A DNA stretch of 21,836 bases from Bacteroidota bacterium. GTDB lineage: Bacteria; Bacteroidota; Bacteroidia; Flavobacteriales; Weeksellaceae. This document shows positions 1 to 7,937 of this stretch, piece after piece. The stretch covers positions 1 to 21,836 of the forward strand of contig JAEZWE010000226.1 in the NCBI GenBank assembly GCA_023420435.1. Direction: 5' to 3'. The number at the start of each line of letters is the position of its first letter. Position 1 is the first letter of the stretch. A model generated the notes under the pieces. The model was given only the letters and a program-made list of their open reading frames with translations, ran no database searches and was not told where the DNA came from. The translations under genes were made by a program, and so were the position numbers.

Positions 1-294
1 GGCAATAATAGTGTAGAAATCGGTGTCCATTACAATTTTTTCAATGTCTTTTGCTTTATAACCTGAAGCATAAAGCCCGCCAACAATAGCTCCCATACTG
101 GTTCCGGAAATATAATCAATTTTAATTCCCAAAGAATCAATCACTTTTAAAACACCAATATGTGCAAATCCTTTGGCGCCACCACCAGAAAGTGCCAAGC
201 CAATTTTTGGATTTTTGGGAACTGTAAAACCTTCTTTTACTTGAGAAAATATTAAAAAAGGAAAGAAAATAAAGAGTAAGAGGAGCTTTTTCAT
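1..294 (-). CDS. Patatin-like phospholipase, N-terminal part (cut by window edge)
   Basis: Ninety-eight codons are visible, starting at the ATG complementary to 292-294 and running off the left edge. The product opens with a typical signal peptide (MKKLLLLFIFFPFLIFSQ), so it is exported. Next come the two hallmarks of the patatin/PNPLA fold: the glycine-rich oxyanion loop SGGGAKG (about residues 36-42) and the nucleophile elbow GTSMG (about 66-70) with its serine. The catalytic Asp lies outside the window. By family knowledge these are serine lipid acyl hydrolases. Secreted Bacteroidota versions often carry a C-terminal outer-membrane barrel (PlpD/FplA type), but that cannot be checked here. 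The start codon directly abuts the murF-alr stop codon with no gap, so it is probably the third gene of the tdk operon. Confidence 0.9.
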   Translation of the reverse strand, partial: MKKLLLLFIFFPFLIFSQVKEGFTVPKNPKIGLALSGGGAKGFAHIGVLKVIDSLGIKIDYISGTSMGAIVGGLYASGYKAKDIEKIVMDTDFYTIIA

Positions 295-2742
295 CTATTT
301 TTTGATATATATTCTTTTAACACGTCGAGAAATTGAAGTTAACACTTCATAAGGGATAGTCTGGCAATAATCAGAAAAATCTTCCAAAGTGGGCTTGGAA
401 TTAAAAATAATGACTTCATCACCTTCTTTTACGGCTAATTCATCAATATTTAGCATCATCATATCCATACAAACATTTCCCACAATAGGAACTAAATTTC
501 CATTAATTCCAACATAACCCTTTTTATTTCCAATTAATCTTGGAATTCCGTCTGCATATCCTACAGGAATGGTGGCAATTTTGGTACTTTTATCAGCTTT
601 AAAATTTCTGCTGTAACCAACAGATTCTCCTTCTTGAATTTCTGAAATTTGCGAAATTACCGTCTTAAAAGTCACCGCATTTTGCAACAATTTTTTAATA
701 TTATTGTTTGAAGAAATTCCTACCATACCGATTCCAATTCTCACCATATCAAATTGATATTCCGGATAATTGGTTATTCCTGAAGTATTTAAAATATGTC
801 TTATGGGTTGATAGTTTAACTCCGAAATTAATTTTTTGGATACTTTTTCAAAAGTCTTTATTTGCATCAAAGCATAGTCTTTTTCTTCAGGCATATCTGA
901 TGTAGAAAGATGTGAAAAAACAGATTTTACTTTTACATTCATTTGGTTTAAACGAGCTATTAATTCATCAATTTCGTTTTCCTTAAAACCAAGGCGGTGC
1001 ATTCCGGTTTCAATTTTTATATGAATAGGATAATTTCCTTCAAATCCTTTCTCTTTTAACTGATTGTAAAATAATTCTAAGACACGAAAACTATAAATTT
1101 CCGGTTCTAGTTGATAATCGATAATGATATTATAGCTGTGCTGTTCCGGATTCATTACCATTATGGGCGTTGTAATACCGTTTTTTCTTAAATCTACCCC
1201 TTCATCAGCATAAGCAACTCCCAGATAATCAATGTGATGATGTTGCAAAAATTCTGCAATTTCGTAACCTCCCAAACCGTAAGAATAGGCTTTTACCATA
1301 GCCATCATTTTGGTTTCAGGCTTTAGTAAGGATTTGTGAACATTGATATTGTGCAAAATAGCATTTAAATTTACTTCCAAAACGGTATCATGCTTTTGAA
1401 GTTCTAAATGATTTTTTACTTTCTCAATTTCAAATTTTCTTGCACCTTTTAAGAGAATTAGAGAATTTTCTATTTGATTAAGTTGCTGACTTTCAATAAA
1501 AAGAGAAGTATTTTCAAAAGAATAAGTTTCTGCATTAAACTTTTCAGCATGCTTCGTTATTTCTTCACCAATTAAGAAAACTTGATCAAAAACCTGTTCA
1601 TTGGTTAACTCAGCAACATTTTTATAAAAAATTTCTGAACTTTTACCTTCAACGAAATCAGTGATAATCAGCACTTTATTAGGCTTATTATATTCTTTGA
1701 TAAATTGATAGGCAATTTTCAGAGAATCCATATCTAGATTAAAGGAATCATCAATAAGTAAATTATTTCGAATACCGTTAACACTTTCCAAACGCATTTC
1801 TACAGATTTTAAACGATTTAGTTTTTCGGTAATTTCTGAAAACGAAAATCCAAAATAATTTAAAACCGCAATAATACCCAAGGCATTGCTTAAGGTAGCT
1901 TCATCACGTTGCTGAACTGGAAATTTCAAAACTTCACCAAAAACAGAAATTTCAACTTCTTCCGATTTGCTCTCCCAATTACCCAAAATATGAAGGTCTG
2001 CATTTTTGGTAAAACCATAAGAAATCAATTTTTTTTGAGAATATTCTTCTTTTATTCTATGAGAAGCTTTTTCATGATCACCATTGTAAATGATGGTTTC
2101 AGAGTTTTTAAAAAGAAGGATTTTCTCTTCAATAAGTTCATTTTCATCTTTAAAATTGGCTTCGTGAGCCGTTCCTATATGGGTTAAAATTCCAATTTTT
2201 GGAGAGAAAATATCTTCTAGAGTGCTCATTTCTCCAGGTTTTGAAATTCCTACTTCAAAAATTCCCACTTCATGATTTTCATTAATTTGAAGCAAGGAAA
2301 GAGGTAAACCTATTTGGGAATTAAAGCTTTTTGGACTTTTTACGGTTCGAAATCTATCATGAATACTTTGATAAATCCATTCTTTCATAATGGTTTTACC
2401 GTTACTTCCTGTAATTCCTATTGTTTTTAAGTTAGGAAAATTTTGAAGATGATGTTTCGCAAGCGTTTGTAGAAATTGAATGCTATCCTTTACAATGATC
2501 CATGTAACATTTTCTAAATCAGCAATAAAACGTTCAGAAATAATAATATTAATTCCCTTTTCTATGGCAGAATAAATATATTTTTCTCCCGAATTTTTAT
2601 TAGTGTTGATAGCTATAAAAGCAGTATTTGAAATAGAATAAATGTTTCGACTGTCAAAAGCAATCGATTTTACCATAAGGTTTCCATTACCAATTAACTT
2701 GGAGCTAGTAATTTCAGAAATTTGTTGTATGGTGTAATTCAT
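295..2742 (-). CDS. murF-alr: Bifunctional MurF ligase / alanine racemase
   Basis: This 815-residue fusion supplies D-alanine and then uses D-Ala-D-Ala for the last cytoplasmic step of UDP-MurNAc-pentapeptide synthesis. Residues 1-450 are a MurF-type Mur ligase: the ATP loop GITGSNGKT at 109-117, SNAL at 285-288, the MRLE motif at 316-319, DDSFN at 331-335 and KGARK at 432-436. Residues about 455-815 are a fold-type III alanine racemase. The PLP lysine is K484 in VKAYSYG, the pyridine-contacting arginine is R668 in MVRIGIG, the opposite catalytic tyrosine is Y710 in VGYSRNF, and GNVCMDM is at 755-761. Length and order match the MurF-Alr fusions known from Bacteroidota. The start overlaps the tdk stop by one base (TAATG), so the two are probably translationally coupled. 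The P-loop is followed by I-M-K where many MurF proteins have T-T-K. Confidence 0.96.
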   Translation of the reverse strand: MNYTIQQISEITSSKLIGNGNLMVKSIAFDSRNIYSISNTAFIAINTNKNSGEKYIYSAIEKGINIIISERFIADLENVTWIIVKDSIQFLQTLAKHHLQNFPNLKTIGITGSNGKTIMKEWIYQSIHDRFRTVKSPKSFNSQIGLPLSLLQINENHEVGIFEVGISKPGEMSTLEDIFSPKIGILTHIGTAHEANFKDENELIEEKILLFKNSETIIYNGDHEKASHRIKEEYSQKKLISYGFTKNADLHILGNWESKSEEVEISVFGEVLKFPVQQRDEATLSNALGIIAVLNYFGFSFSEITEKLNRLKSVEMRLESVNGIRNNLLIDDSFNLDMDSLKIAYQFIKEYNKPNKVLIITDFVEGKSSEIFYKNVAELTNEQVFDQVFLIGEEITKHAEKFNAETYSFENTSLFIESQQLNQIENSLILLKGARKFEIEKVKNHLELQKHDTVLEVNLNAILHNINVHKSLLKPETKMMAMVKAYSYGLGGYEIAEFLQHHHIDYLGVAYADEGVDLRKNGITTPIMVMNPEQHSYNIIIDYQLEPEIYSFRVLELFYNQLKEKGFEGNYPIHIKIETGMHRLGFKENEIDELIARLNQMNVKVKSVFSHLSTSDMPEEKDYALMQIKTFEKVSKKLISELNYQPIRHILNTSGITNYPEYQFDMVRIGIGMVGISSNNNIKKLLQNAVTFKTVISQISEIQEGESVGYSRNFKADKSTKIATIPVGYADGIPRLIGNKKGYVGINGNLVPIVGNVCMDMMMLNIDELAVKEGDEVIIFNSKPTLEDFSDYCQTIPYEVLTSISRRVKRIYIKK

Positions 2743-3335
2743 TAAATTTCGTTTCTATCTTTCAAAACTTCATCAACAAAAACTTTCCGGCTTACTGCTT
2801 CATAACTTTCTGTTTCACCCAATTGAACCAAATCTTTACTATTGGAAGTTCGCATGGAATAATTCGCAAGATTTCCCGTTTTTTTGCAAATAGCATGCAC
2901 TTTGGTAACATATTCTGCTGTAGCCATCAAGTTGGGCATCGGTCCAAAAGGTCTTCCCAAAAAATCCATATCTAATCCTGCAATAACGACACGAACTCCG
3001 TTATTTGCTAAATTGTTGGCAACTTCTACAATTCCTTCATCAAAAAACTGAGCTTCATCAATACCCACAACATCGCACGTGGAACCTAAAAGTAAAATTT
3101 CGTTGGAACTCTCAACCGGCGTACTTCGGATTTTGTTGTAATTATGCGAAACGACTTCTTGTTCATCATATCTGGTGTCAATTTTTGGTTTAAAAATTTC
3201 TACATTTTGACCGGCCATTTCTGCACGTCTCAACCTTCGGATTAATTCTTCGGTTTTACCCGAAAACATCGATCCGCAAATCACTTCCATCCAACCGCTT
3301 TGTTTCGCGTGATTAATTGTATTTTCTAAAAACAT
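2742..3335 (-). CDS. tdk: Thymidine kinase (type II)
   Basis: Phosphorylates thymidine with ATP in the pyrimidine salvage pathway; cytoplasmic. The 197-residue length is usual. Visible motifs are the Walker A loop GSMFSGKT (21-28), the DEAQFF motif (93-98) with the catalytic glutamate E94, and the lasso/nucleoside-binding end GETESYE (173-179). The structural zinc site of type II thymidine kinases normally has four cysteines, as two CxxC-like pairs. Here only C150 remains: the partner position reads K-K-T, and the C-terminal pair reads VSRKVF (181-186). The zinc site is therefore probably absent. First gene of the minus-strand operon tdk > murF-alr > patatin, overlapping murF-alr by one base. 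Confidence 0.96.
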   Translation of the reverse strand: MFLENTINHAKQSGWMEVICGSMFSGKTEELIRRLRRAEMAGQNVEIFKPKIDTRYDEQEVVSHNYNKIRSTPVESSNEILLLGSTCDVVGIDEAQFFDEGIVEVANNLANNGVRVVIAGLDMDFLGRPFGPMPNLMATAEYVTKVHAICKKTGNLANYSMRTSNSKDLVQLGETESYEAVSRKVFVDEVLKDRNEI

Positions 3336-3365
3336 TTTCTATTTTAGCCGTATAATTTCTAACTT

Positions 3366-3373
3366 CAAAAATA
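3366..3373 (-). promoter_or_regulatory. Candidate -7 element for the tdk operon
   Basis: Read on the minus strand this is TATTTTTG, a match to the Bacteroidota -7 consensus TAnnTTTG, 30 bp before the tdk start. No TTG is present at the usual 17-23 nt upstream distance, so this is only a partial promoter match. Confidence 0.35.
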
Positions 3374-3396
3374 ACTAAAAATTCACAAGAATTGGT

Positions 3397-4401
3397 ATGG
3401 AAAACTTTTCAGATATTCAGGAAAAAGTGTTTTCAGATTGTAAAAAGATTATCACCGAGCTTAGTTTACTCGAAACCAAGGAGGAACTCATATCGGCTCA
3501 AGAGAAAATTTTTGATCTCGAAAATTTAATGTCTTTTTTAGCAGTTTCAAAAAATTACGAAAAACAAAGTGCTGATATTTCTGAATTTTCAAAAGATAAT
3601 GAAAGAGAGAAGAGGGCAACTTATGAAGGTGAAGAAGAAGTAATTTTTAATAATCAGTTAAATGAAATTGATGAAACCGAAATTCACCATCCGGAAAATT
3701 TAGTGGATATTTTAGAAGAAGAAGCCGCTTTTAATAACGAATTGAACGAAATTGATGCTAATGAAACACGGGAAGAACAACCACTGACAACAGCAGAACT
3801 GGAAGATGAAGAAATGGTAGCTATTGAAGAAATTCTTGAAGCAGATAAATTAAACGAAGAAACAGAAAGCATTAATGAAGTGTTTGAAGAAAAGGAAATC
3901 GTTTCGCAATATGACGAAAACCGAGGAAAAATTGTTGAAATTTCCAAAAGAGAGGAATCAATAAAGGATACCGAAAATCCAACAGAAAACCTACCTACAG
4001 AAATAAAACCATCAGAAAGTAAATTCAAATTAGCCAGCATCAAAGGCTTGAGAAAAGTAGAATCTTTGTTTGATAATGATCCGCTGGAAGAGATAAATGA
4101 AGAAGAAAAATCTGAAAAAACGGGAAGTTTATTTAAAAATAATATTCCTACGGATTATATGGAAGCGCAAAAAAGTAAACTGGAATTTAAACTGGATTTA
4201 AATGATAAAATTGCTTTTTCGAAAATGCTTTTCGGAGGCAGCCAAAGTGAATTGAATGAAACCGTAAACATTCTGAATACTTTCAAAAATATGGAGGAAG
4301 CCAAAGAATATTTGAGCGATTTATATTACCAAAAAAATTGGAAAAACGCGGAAGAATACGCCCAAAGACTTTGGACACTGGTCGAAAATAAATTTCTCTA
4401 A
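3397..4401 (+). CDS. Acidic low-complexity protein with conserved C-terminal domain, function unknown
   Basis: 334 residues with no signal peptide or membrane segment. Three parts can be seen. An N-terminal helical segment (about 1-60) is followed by a long, very Glu/Asp-rich and probably disordered middle (about 60-260), then a folded-looking C-terminus (about 265-334) containing KMLFGGSQSELNETVN and ending LWTLVENKF. The C-terminal pattern (LFGG, then NETI/V, then an aromatic-rich end) resembles, from memory, uncharacterised Bacteroidota proteins encoded near cell-wall genes. No function is known to me. The middle contains an imperfect repeat of about 28 residues, with FNNQLNEID at 84-92 and FNNELNEID at 112-120. 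First gene of the operon with the MurC-type ligase (32 bp gap), rsmI and fabG. Confidence 0.8.
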   Translation: MENFSDIQEKVFSDCKKIITELSLLETKEELISAQEKIFDLENLMSFLAVSKNYEKQSADISEFSKDNEREKRATYEGEEEVIFNNQLNEIDETEIHHPENLVDILEEEAAFNNELNEIDANETREEQPLTTAELEDEEMVAIEEILEADKLNEETESINEVFEEKEIVSQYDENRGKIVEISKREESIKDTENPTENLPTEIKPSESKFKLASIKGLRKVESLFDNDPLEEINEEEKSEKTGSLFKNNIPTDYMEAQKSKLEFKLDLNDKIAFSKMLFGGSQSELNETVNILNTFKNMEEAKEYLSDLYYQKNWKNAEEYAQRLWTLVENKFL

Positions 4402-4433
4402 CCATAATATTTTCAGAATATTAAAACCATAAT

Positions 4434-5810
4434 ATGATTAAAAATCTTTCCGATTTTCAAAACGTTTTTTTTATCGGAATTGCCGGCGTTGGAATGAGTG
4501 CTGTTGCGCAATATCTGCAAGGAATTGGAAAGCAAGTTTCCGGAAGTGACCGCTATTTTCACCCAGAAGAATTCAACAAAACAAAAAATCAGCTTGAAGC
4601 AGAAGGAATAAAGTGTTTTTTACAAGATGGAAGCGGAATTTCTGAAAATACCGATTTAATCGTGGTTTCTACAGCTATTGAAGATACGGTTTTTGAAGTT
4701 AAAAAAGCGAAACAACTCAATATCCCGATTATAAAAAGAAGCGAACTTCTTGCATTAATTGCGAAAAGCAAAAAAACGGTTGCGGTTGCCGGAACTTCCG
4801 GAAAATCAACAACTTCTGCGATGCTTTTTCAAATTTTGGAAGATGCAGGATTACAACCAAGCATTATTTCTGGGGCTGGATTAACCAAAATTATTAAAGA
4901 AGGAAAAATAGGAAACGCTGCCGTTGGAAAAGGAGATTGGTTGATTATTGAAGCGGATGAAAGTGATGGTTCTGTTGTTCAATATGAACCAGAAATCGGA
5001 CTGCTTTTAAACGTTGATAAAGACCATCAGGAAATTGAAGAATTGATGGAACTTTTCACCATTTTTAAAAATAATACGGATAGTTTGTTTGTTGTAAATC
5101 AGTCTAATACATTGGCAAAAACATTGTCTGCAAATTTCCAAAACGACTTTGGTTTTGAGAACAAGCAAGCTAAATATAATATTACAAAATTTAACCAAAA
5201 AGGATTTGAATTGTCTTTTGAAATTTTAGGTCAAAAAGTAAAAATGAATTCTATTGGACAACATTCAGCTGAAAATGCTGCTGCAGCTATTGCAGTTGCG
5301 AACCAAATAGGGGTTGATTTAAAAATTTGTGCTAAAAGTTTGGAAAACTATGAAGGCATTTATCGCAGACATCAAATCTTAGGACAGAAAAATGGAATTT
5401 GGGTTATTGATGATTATGCGCACAATCCTGCAAAATGTGCAGCATCTATAAAAGCTTGTCAACCTTTAGCACAAAAAGTAGTAGCTTGGTTTCAACCGCA
5501 TGGTTATGGACCAACAAGATTTTTAAGAAAAGATTTTGTTGATGAAATTTCAGCTGCTTTAAGACCTCAAGATGAAATTTGGATGAGCGAAATTTTTTAC
5601 GCTGGTGGAACAGCAGTGAAAGATATTTCGGCAAATGATTTAATTGAGGATATCAGAGCAAAAGGTAAAAAAGCTTTTTTTATAGAAGACCGAAATCAAC
5701 TTTTAGAAAATTTGAAACCCCATTTAGCAGAAAATTCGGTTTTACTTTTAATGGGAGCCAGAGATCCCAGCTTGGAGGATTTTTGCAAAAATATTTACGA
5801 AGAACTTTGA
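4434..5810 (+). CDS. MurC-type Mur ligase (UDP-N-acetylmuramate-L-alanine ligase family, probable paralogue)
   Basis: 458 residues with the full three-domain Mur ligase layout. The nucleotide-fold start FIGIAGVGMSAVA is at 13-25, the ATP loop GTSGKST at 120-126, EADESDGS at 173-180, the ATP-contacting HSAENA at 277-282, DDYAHNP at 326-332, FQPHGYGPTR at 353-362 and GARDPS at 441-446. EADESD and the FQPH motif are MurC-like rather than Mpl-like, where EADEYD is typical. The P-loop departs from the usual GTHGKTT of both MurC and Mpl: His is replaced by Ser, and T-T by S-T. The C-terminal motifs also differ from textbook MurC (FQPHRYTRT, GAGD). This may be a second, MurC-related ligase, for example for muropeptide recycling, rather than the essential MurC. 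The other mur genes are not in the window. It ends overlapping the rsmI start by one base. Confidence 0.82.
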   Translation: MIKNLSDFQNVFFIGIAGVGMSAVAQYLQGIGKQVSGSDRYFHPEEFNKTKNQLEAEGIKCFLQDGSGISENTDLIVVSTAIEDTVFEVKKAKQLNIPIIKRSELLALIAKSKKTVAVAGTSGKSTTSAMLFQILEDAGLQPSIISGAGLTKIIKEGKIGNAAVGKGDWLIIEADESDGSVVQYEPEIGLLLNVDKDHQEIEELMELFTIFKNNTDSLFVVNQSNTLAKTLSANFQNDFGFENKQAKYNITKFNQKGFELSFEILGQKVKMNSIGQHSAENAAAAIAVANQIGVDLKICAKSLENYEGIYRRHQILGQKNGIWVIDDYAHNPAKCAASIKACQPLAQKVVAWFQPHGYGPTRFLRKDFVDEISAALRPQDEIWMSEIFYAGGTAVKDISANDLIEDIRAKGKKAFFIEDRNQLLENLKPHLAENSVLLLMGARDPSLEDFCKNIYEEL

Positions 5811-6544
5811 TGAGCGGAATTCTCTATTTTGTTCCAACACCAATTGGAAACTTGGACGACATGACTTTTAGAGCCATCAAAGTTTTAAAAGAGGTGGATT
5901 ATGTCCTTTGCGAAGATACTCGTACTTCAGGAATTTTGTTAAAACATTATGAAATTTCAAAACCCACAAAATCATATCATCTTCATAACGAACATTCTGC
6001 AACGGAAAAGGTAATTCAAGACTTAAAAAACGGACAAAATATTGCGATTATTACGGACGCAGGAACACCGGGAATTTCCGATCCGGGTTATCTTCTAGCG
6101 AAAGCTTGTGCAGATGAAAATTTAGAAATGATCTGTCTTCCTGGAGCTACAGCATTTGTTCCGGCTTTGGTGGTTTCTGGTTTACCCAATCATGATTTTT
6201 ATTTTGCGGGTTTTTTGCCTCAGAAAAAAGGTAGACAAACGAAATTAAAACAATTGGCGGAAGAGAAAAAAACCATTGTTTTGTATGAAAGTCCACATAA
6301 AATAAATACTACTTTAGAACAAATTAAGGAGTTTTTTGGTGAACATTGCAGGGTAAGTTTAAGCCGCGAAATTTCAAAAAAATTTGAAGAAACCAAACGT
6401 GGAACCATTGATGAACTCATAGCATTTTCAAAATCAAAAACTTTGAAAGGAGAAATTGTACTGATTGTAAATAATGCCGAAGAAAAACAAGAGGTTGAGG
6501 AGAAATCTACTTCAAAAAATAAATACAAAAATCTAAAAAATTAG
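5810..6544 (+). CDS. rsmI: 16S rRNA (cytidine1402-2'-O)-methyltransferase
   Basis: SAM-dependent methylation of C1402 in the ribosomal P site (RsmI, formerly YraL). The 244-residue product shows the tetrapyrrole-methylase-fold motifs of the family: PTPIGNL at 10-16, CEDTRTS at 34-40, TDAGTPGISDPG at 82-93, PGATA at 111-115, the YESPHK motif at 159-164 and GEIVLIV at 214-220. The chosen start is the ATG at 5810, overlapping the upstream stop as TGATG. An in-frame ATG at 5783 would add nine residues that belong to the coding end of the ligase gene, and the family begins at the LYFVPTPIGNL strand. The C-terminal 20 residues are a charged, lysine-rich tail. Fits the housekeeping operon ending in fabG. 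Confidence 0.95.
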   Translation: MSGILYFVPTPIGNLDDMTFRAIKVLKEVDYVLCEDTRTSGILLKHYEISKPTKSYHLHNEHSATEKVIQDLKNGQNIAIITDAGTPGISDPGYLLAKACADENLEMICLPGATAFVPALVVSGLPNHDFYFAGFLPQKKGRQTKLKQLAEEKKTIVLYESPHKINTTLEQIKEFFGEHCRVSLSREISKKFEETKRGTIDELIAFSKSKTLKGEIVLIVNNAEEKQEVEEKSTSKNKYKNLKN

Positions 6545-6552
6545 ACTAAAAT

Positions 6553-7296
6553 ATGAAATTACTAGAAGGAAAAGTAGCGCTAATTACCGGTGGAACCAGA
6601 GGAATTGGAAAAGGAATTGTGGAGGTTTTTGCGGCGCAAGGAGCCAAAATTGCATTCACTTATGCCGGTTCTGTTGAAAAAGCGAAAGAGTTGGAAAACA
6701 CATTAAGTTCTTCCACTTCAATAAAAGCGTATCAATCTGATGCTTCAGATTTTGATGCCGCTCAAAAATTAGTTGACGATGTTATTGCAGAATTTGGTCA
6801 AATCGATATTTTGGTCAATAATGCTGGAATTACGAGAGATAATTTGATGTTAAGAATGTCCAAAGAAGATTGGGATACGATTATTAAAGTGAATTTGGAT
6901 TCCGTATTCAACTTAACAAAAGCGGTCATAAAGCCAATGATGAAAGCAAAATCGGGATCAATTATTAACATGACTTCTGTTGTTGGAGTAAAAGGAAATG
7001 CTGGACAAGCAAATTACGCCGCTTCAAAAGCGGGAGTTATTGGTTTTTCTAAATCGATTGCTTTAGAATTAGGATCTAGAAATATCCGTTGTAATGCTAT
7101 TGCTCCAGGGTTTATTGAAACGGAAATGACGGGCGCTTTAGATGAAAAAACGGTGCAAGGTTGGAGAGATGCCATTCCTTTGAAAAGAGGTGGACAACCG
7201 GAAGATGTAGCTAATGCTTGCGTTTTCTTGGGAAGCGATATGTCCGCATATATTACAGGACAAGTGATGAATGTTGATGGCGGAATGCTAACCTAA
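6553..7296 (+). CDS. fabG: 3-oxoacyl-[acyl-carrier-protein] reductase
   Basis: NADPH-dependent reduction of 3-oxoacyl-ACP in fatty acid elongation (type II FAS, cytosolic). 247 residues, the usual FabG length. It has the short-chain dehydrogenase signatures: cofactor loop TGGTRGIG (12-19), NNAG (89-92), the catalytic set N114, S142, Y155 and K159 (YAASK), the PGFIETEMT segment (185-193) and the C-terminal GQVMNVDGGM. The PGF-ETxMT segment and length fit FabG better than a generic SDR. It starts 8 bp after rsmI and is followed at once by a strong terminator, so it closes the 3397-7296 operon. Confidence 0.93.
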   Translation: MKLLEGKVALITGGTRGIGKGIVEVFAAQGAKIAFTYAGSVEKAKELENTLSSSTSIKAYQSDASDFDAAQKLVDDVIAEFGQIDILVNNAGITRDNLMLRMSKEDWDTIIKVNLDSVFNLTKAVIKPMMKAKSGSIINMTSVVGVKGNAGQANYAASKAGVIGFSKSIALELGSRNIRCNAIAPGFIETEMTGALDEKTVQGWRDAIPLKRGGQPEDVANACVFLGSDMSAYITGQVMNVDGGMLT

Positions 7297-7311
7297 AATT
7301 TTAAAAAACAC

Positions 7312-7335
7312 AAAGGCTTGAAAAAGCCTTTTTTT
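7312..7335 (+). terminator. Intrinsic terminator after fabG
   Basis: A perfect 8-bp stem AAAGGCTT/AAGCCTTT (7312-7319 with 7324-7331) closes a GAAA tetraloop and runs into a T-tract (7329-7335). The first T of the tract is 15 bp past the fabG stop region, and the tract ends exactly where the next gene's ATG begins (7336). Confidence 0.88.
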
Positions 7336-7905
7336 ATGAATATTAACGAAAAAAATTATCAAAATCCACTATTTGTTTTTGCTATGGAAGCAGAAGCAGC
7401 GAATGAATTTCAAGAATTTCGGAAAACTTTTACTGGATTAGGAAAATTGAATGCAGCATATACATTGATGAAAGAAATTTCCAAAACAAAACCGGATATT
7501 GTAATCAATTTGGGAACTGCCGGAAGTTCCATTTTCCAAAAAGGAGAAGTGGTTTGTTGTAAGGGATTTATTCAAAGAGATATGAATGTTACAGAACTTG
7601 GTTTTGAAAAGTATAAAACACCATTTTCAGAAGAAAATCCTGTTTTAGTTTATGGTTTGAAAATCAGTAATTTAAAAGAAGGAATTTGTGGAACTGGAGA
7701 TAATTTCGAATCAGATCATCAAGTTCACGAGTACAATGTTGTCGATATGGAAGCTTATGCTTTGGCTTTAATTTGCAAAAGGGAAAATATACCTTTTTTA
7801 TGCTTGAAGTATATTTCTGATGGAGCCAATAGTTCTGCAGCAGACGATTGGAGGGAAGAAGTGAAAAAAGCACCAAAAAAATTAAAAGAAGCCTTATTCC
7901 CATAA
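7336..7905 (+). CDS. Nucleosidase of the nucleoside phosphorylase (PNP/UDP) superfamily
   Basis: 189 residues from the ATG at 7336. Features of the MTAN/purine nucleosidase fold are the N-terminal strand FVFAMEAEA (13-21), GTAGS (60-64), the substrate-site strand VVDMEAYA (135-142) with the conserved Met-Glu pair, and SDGAN (161-165), supplying the late catalytic Asp. It is shorter than MTA/SAH nucleosidase (about 230), lacking part of the middle. The substrate cannot be named, but hydrolysis of a purine nucleoside base is the likely reaction. An upstream in-frame TTG at 7318 lies inside the fabG terminator stem and is an unlikely start. The ATG follows seven T residues, leaving no ribosome-binding site. 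Converges with the surE-DUF4256-guaC purine operon. Confidence 0.85.
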   Translation: MNINEKNYQNPLFVFAMEAEAANEFQEFRKTFTGLGKLNAAYTLMKEISKTKPDIVINLGTAGSSIFQKGEVVCCKGFIQRDMNVTELGFEKYKTPFSEENPVLVYGLKISNLKEGICGTGDNFESDHQVHEYNVVDMEAYALALICKRENIPFLCLKYISDGANSSAADDWREEVKKAPKKLKEALFP

Positions 7906-7937
7906 AAAAATCCTGCAAAATTTTGCAGGATTTTTTT
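7904..7937. terminator. Perfect bidirectional terminator between nucleosidase and guaC
   Basis: A 34-bp perfect palindrome: seven A, then TCCTGCAAAA, then its reverse complement TTTTGCAGGA, then seven or more T. It has a U-tract on both strands and fills the whole gap between the two convergent stop codons, overlapping the nucleosidase TAA by two bases and ending just before the guaC stop (7938-7940). Confidence 0.92.

Noticed and set aside
3684..4043. Minus-strand frame of 119 codons inside the acidic protein gene
   Set aside because: Ser/Ile-rich shadow created by the Glu/Asp codons of the plus-strand gene; no family features.
5783..5809. Upstream ATG for rsmI
   Set aside because: It lies inside the end of the Mur ligase gene. 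The ATG at 5810 overlaps the stop codon as TGATG and matches the family start.
7318..7335. TTG start for the nucleosidase
   Set aside because: The TTG lies in the stem of the fabG terminator, and an ATG follows six codons later.
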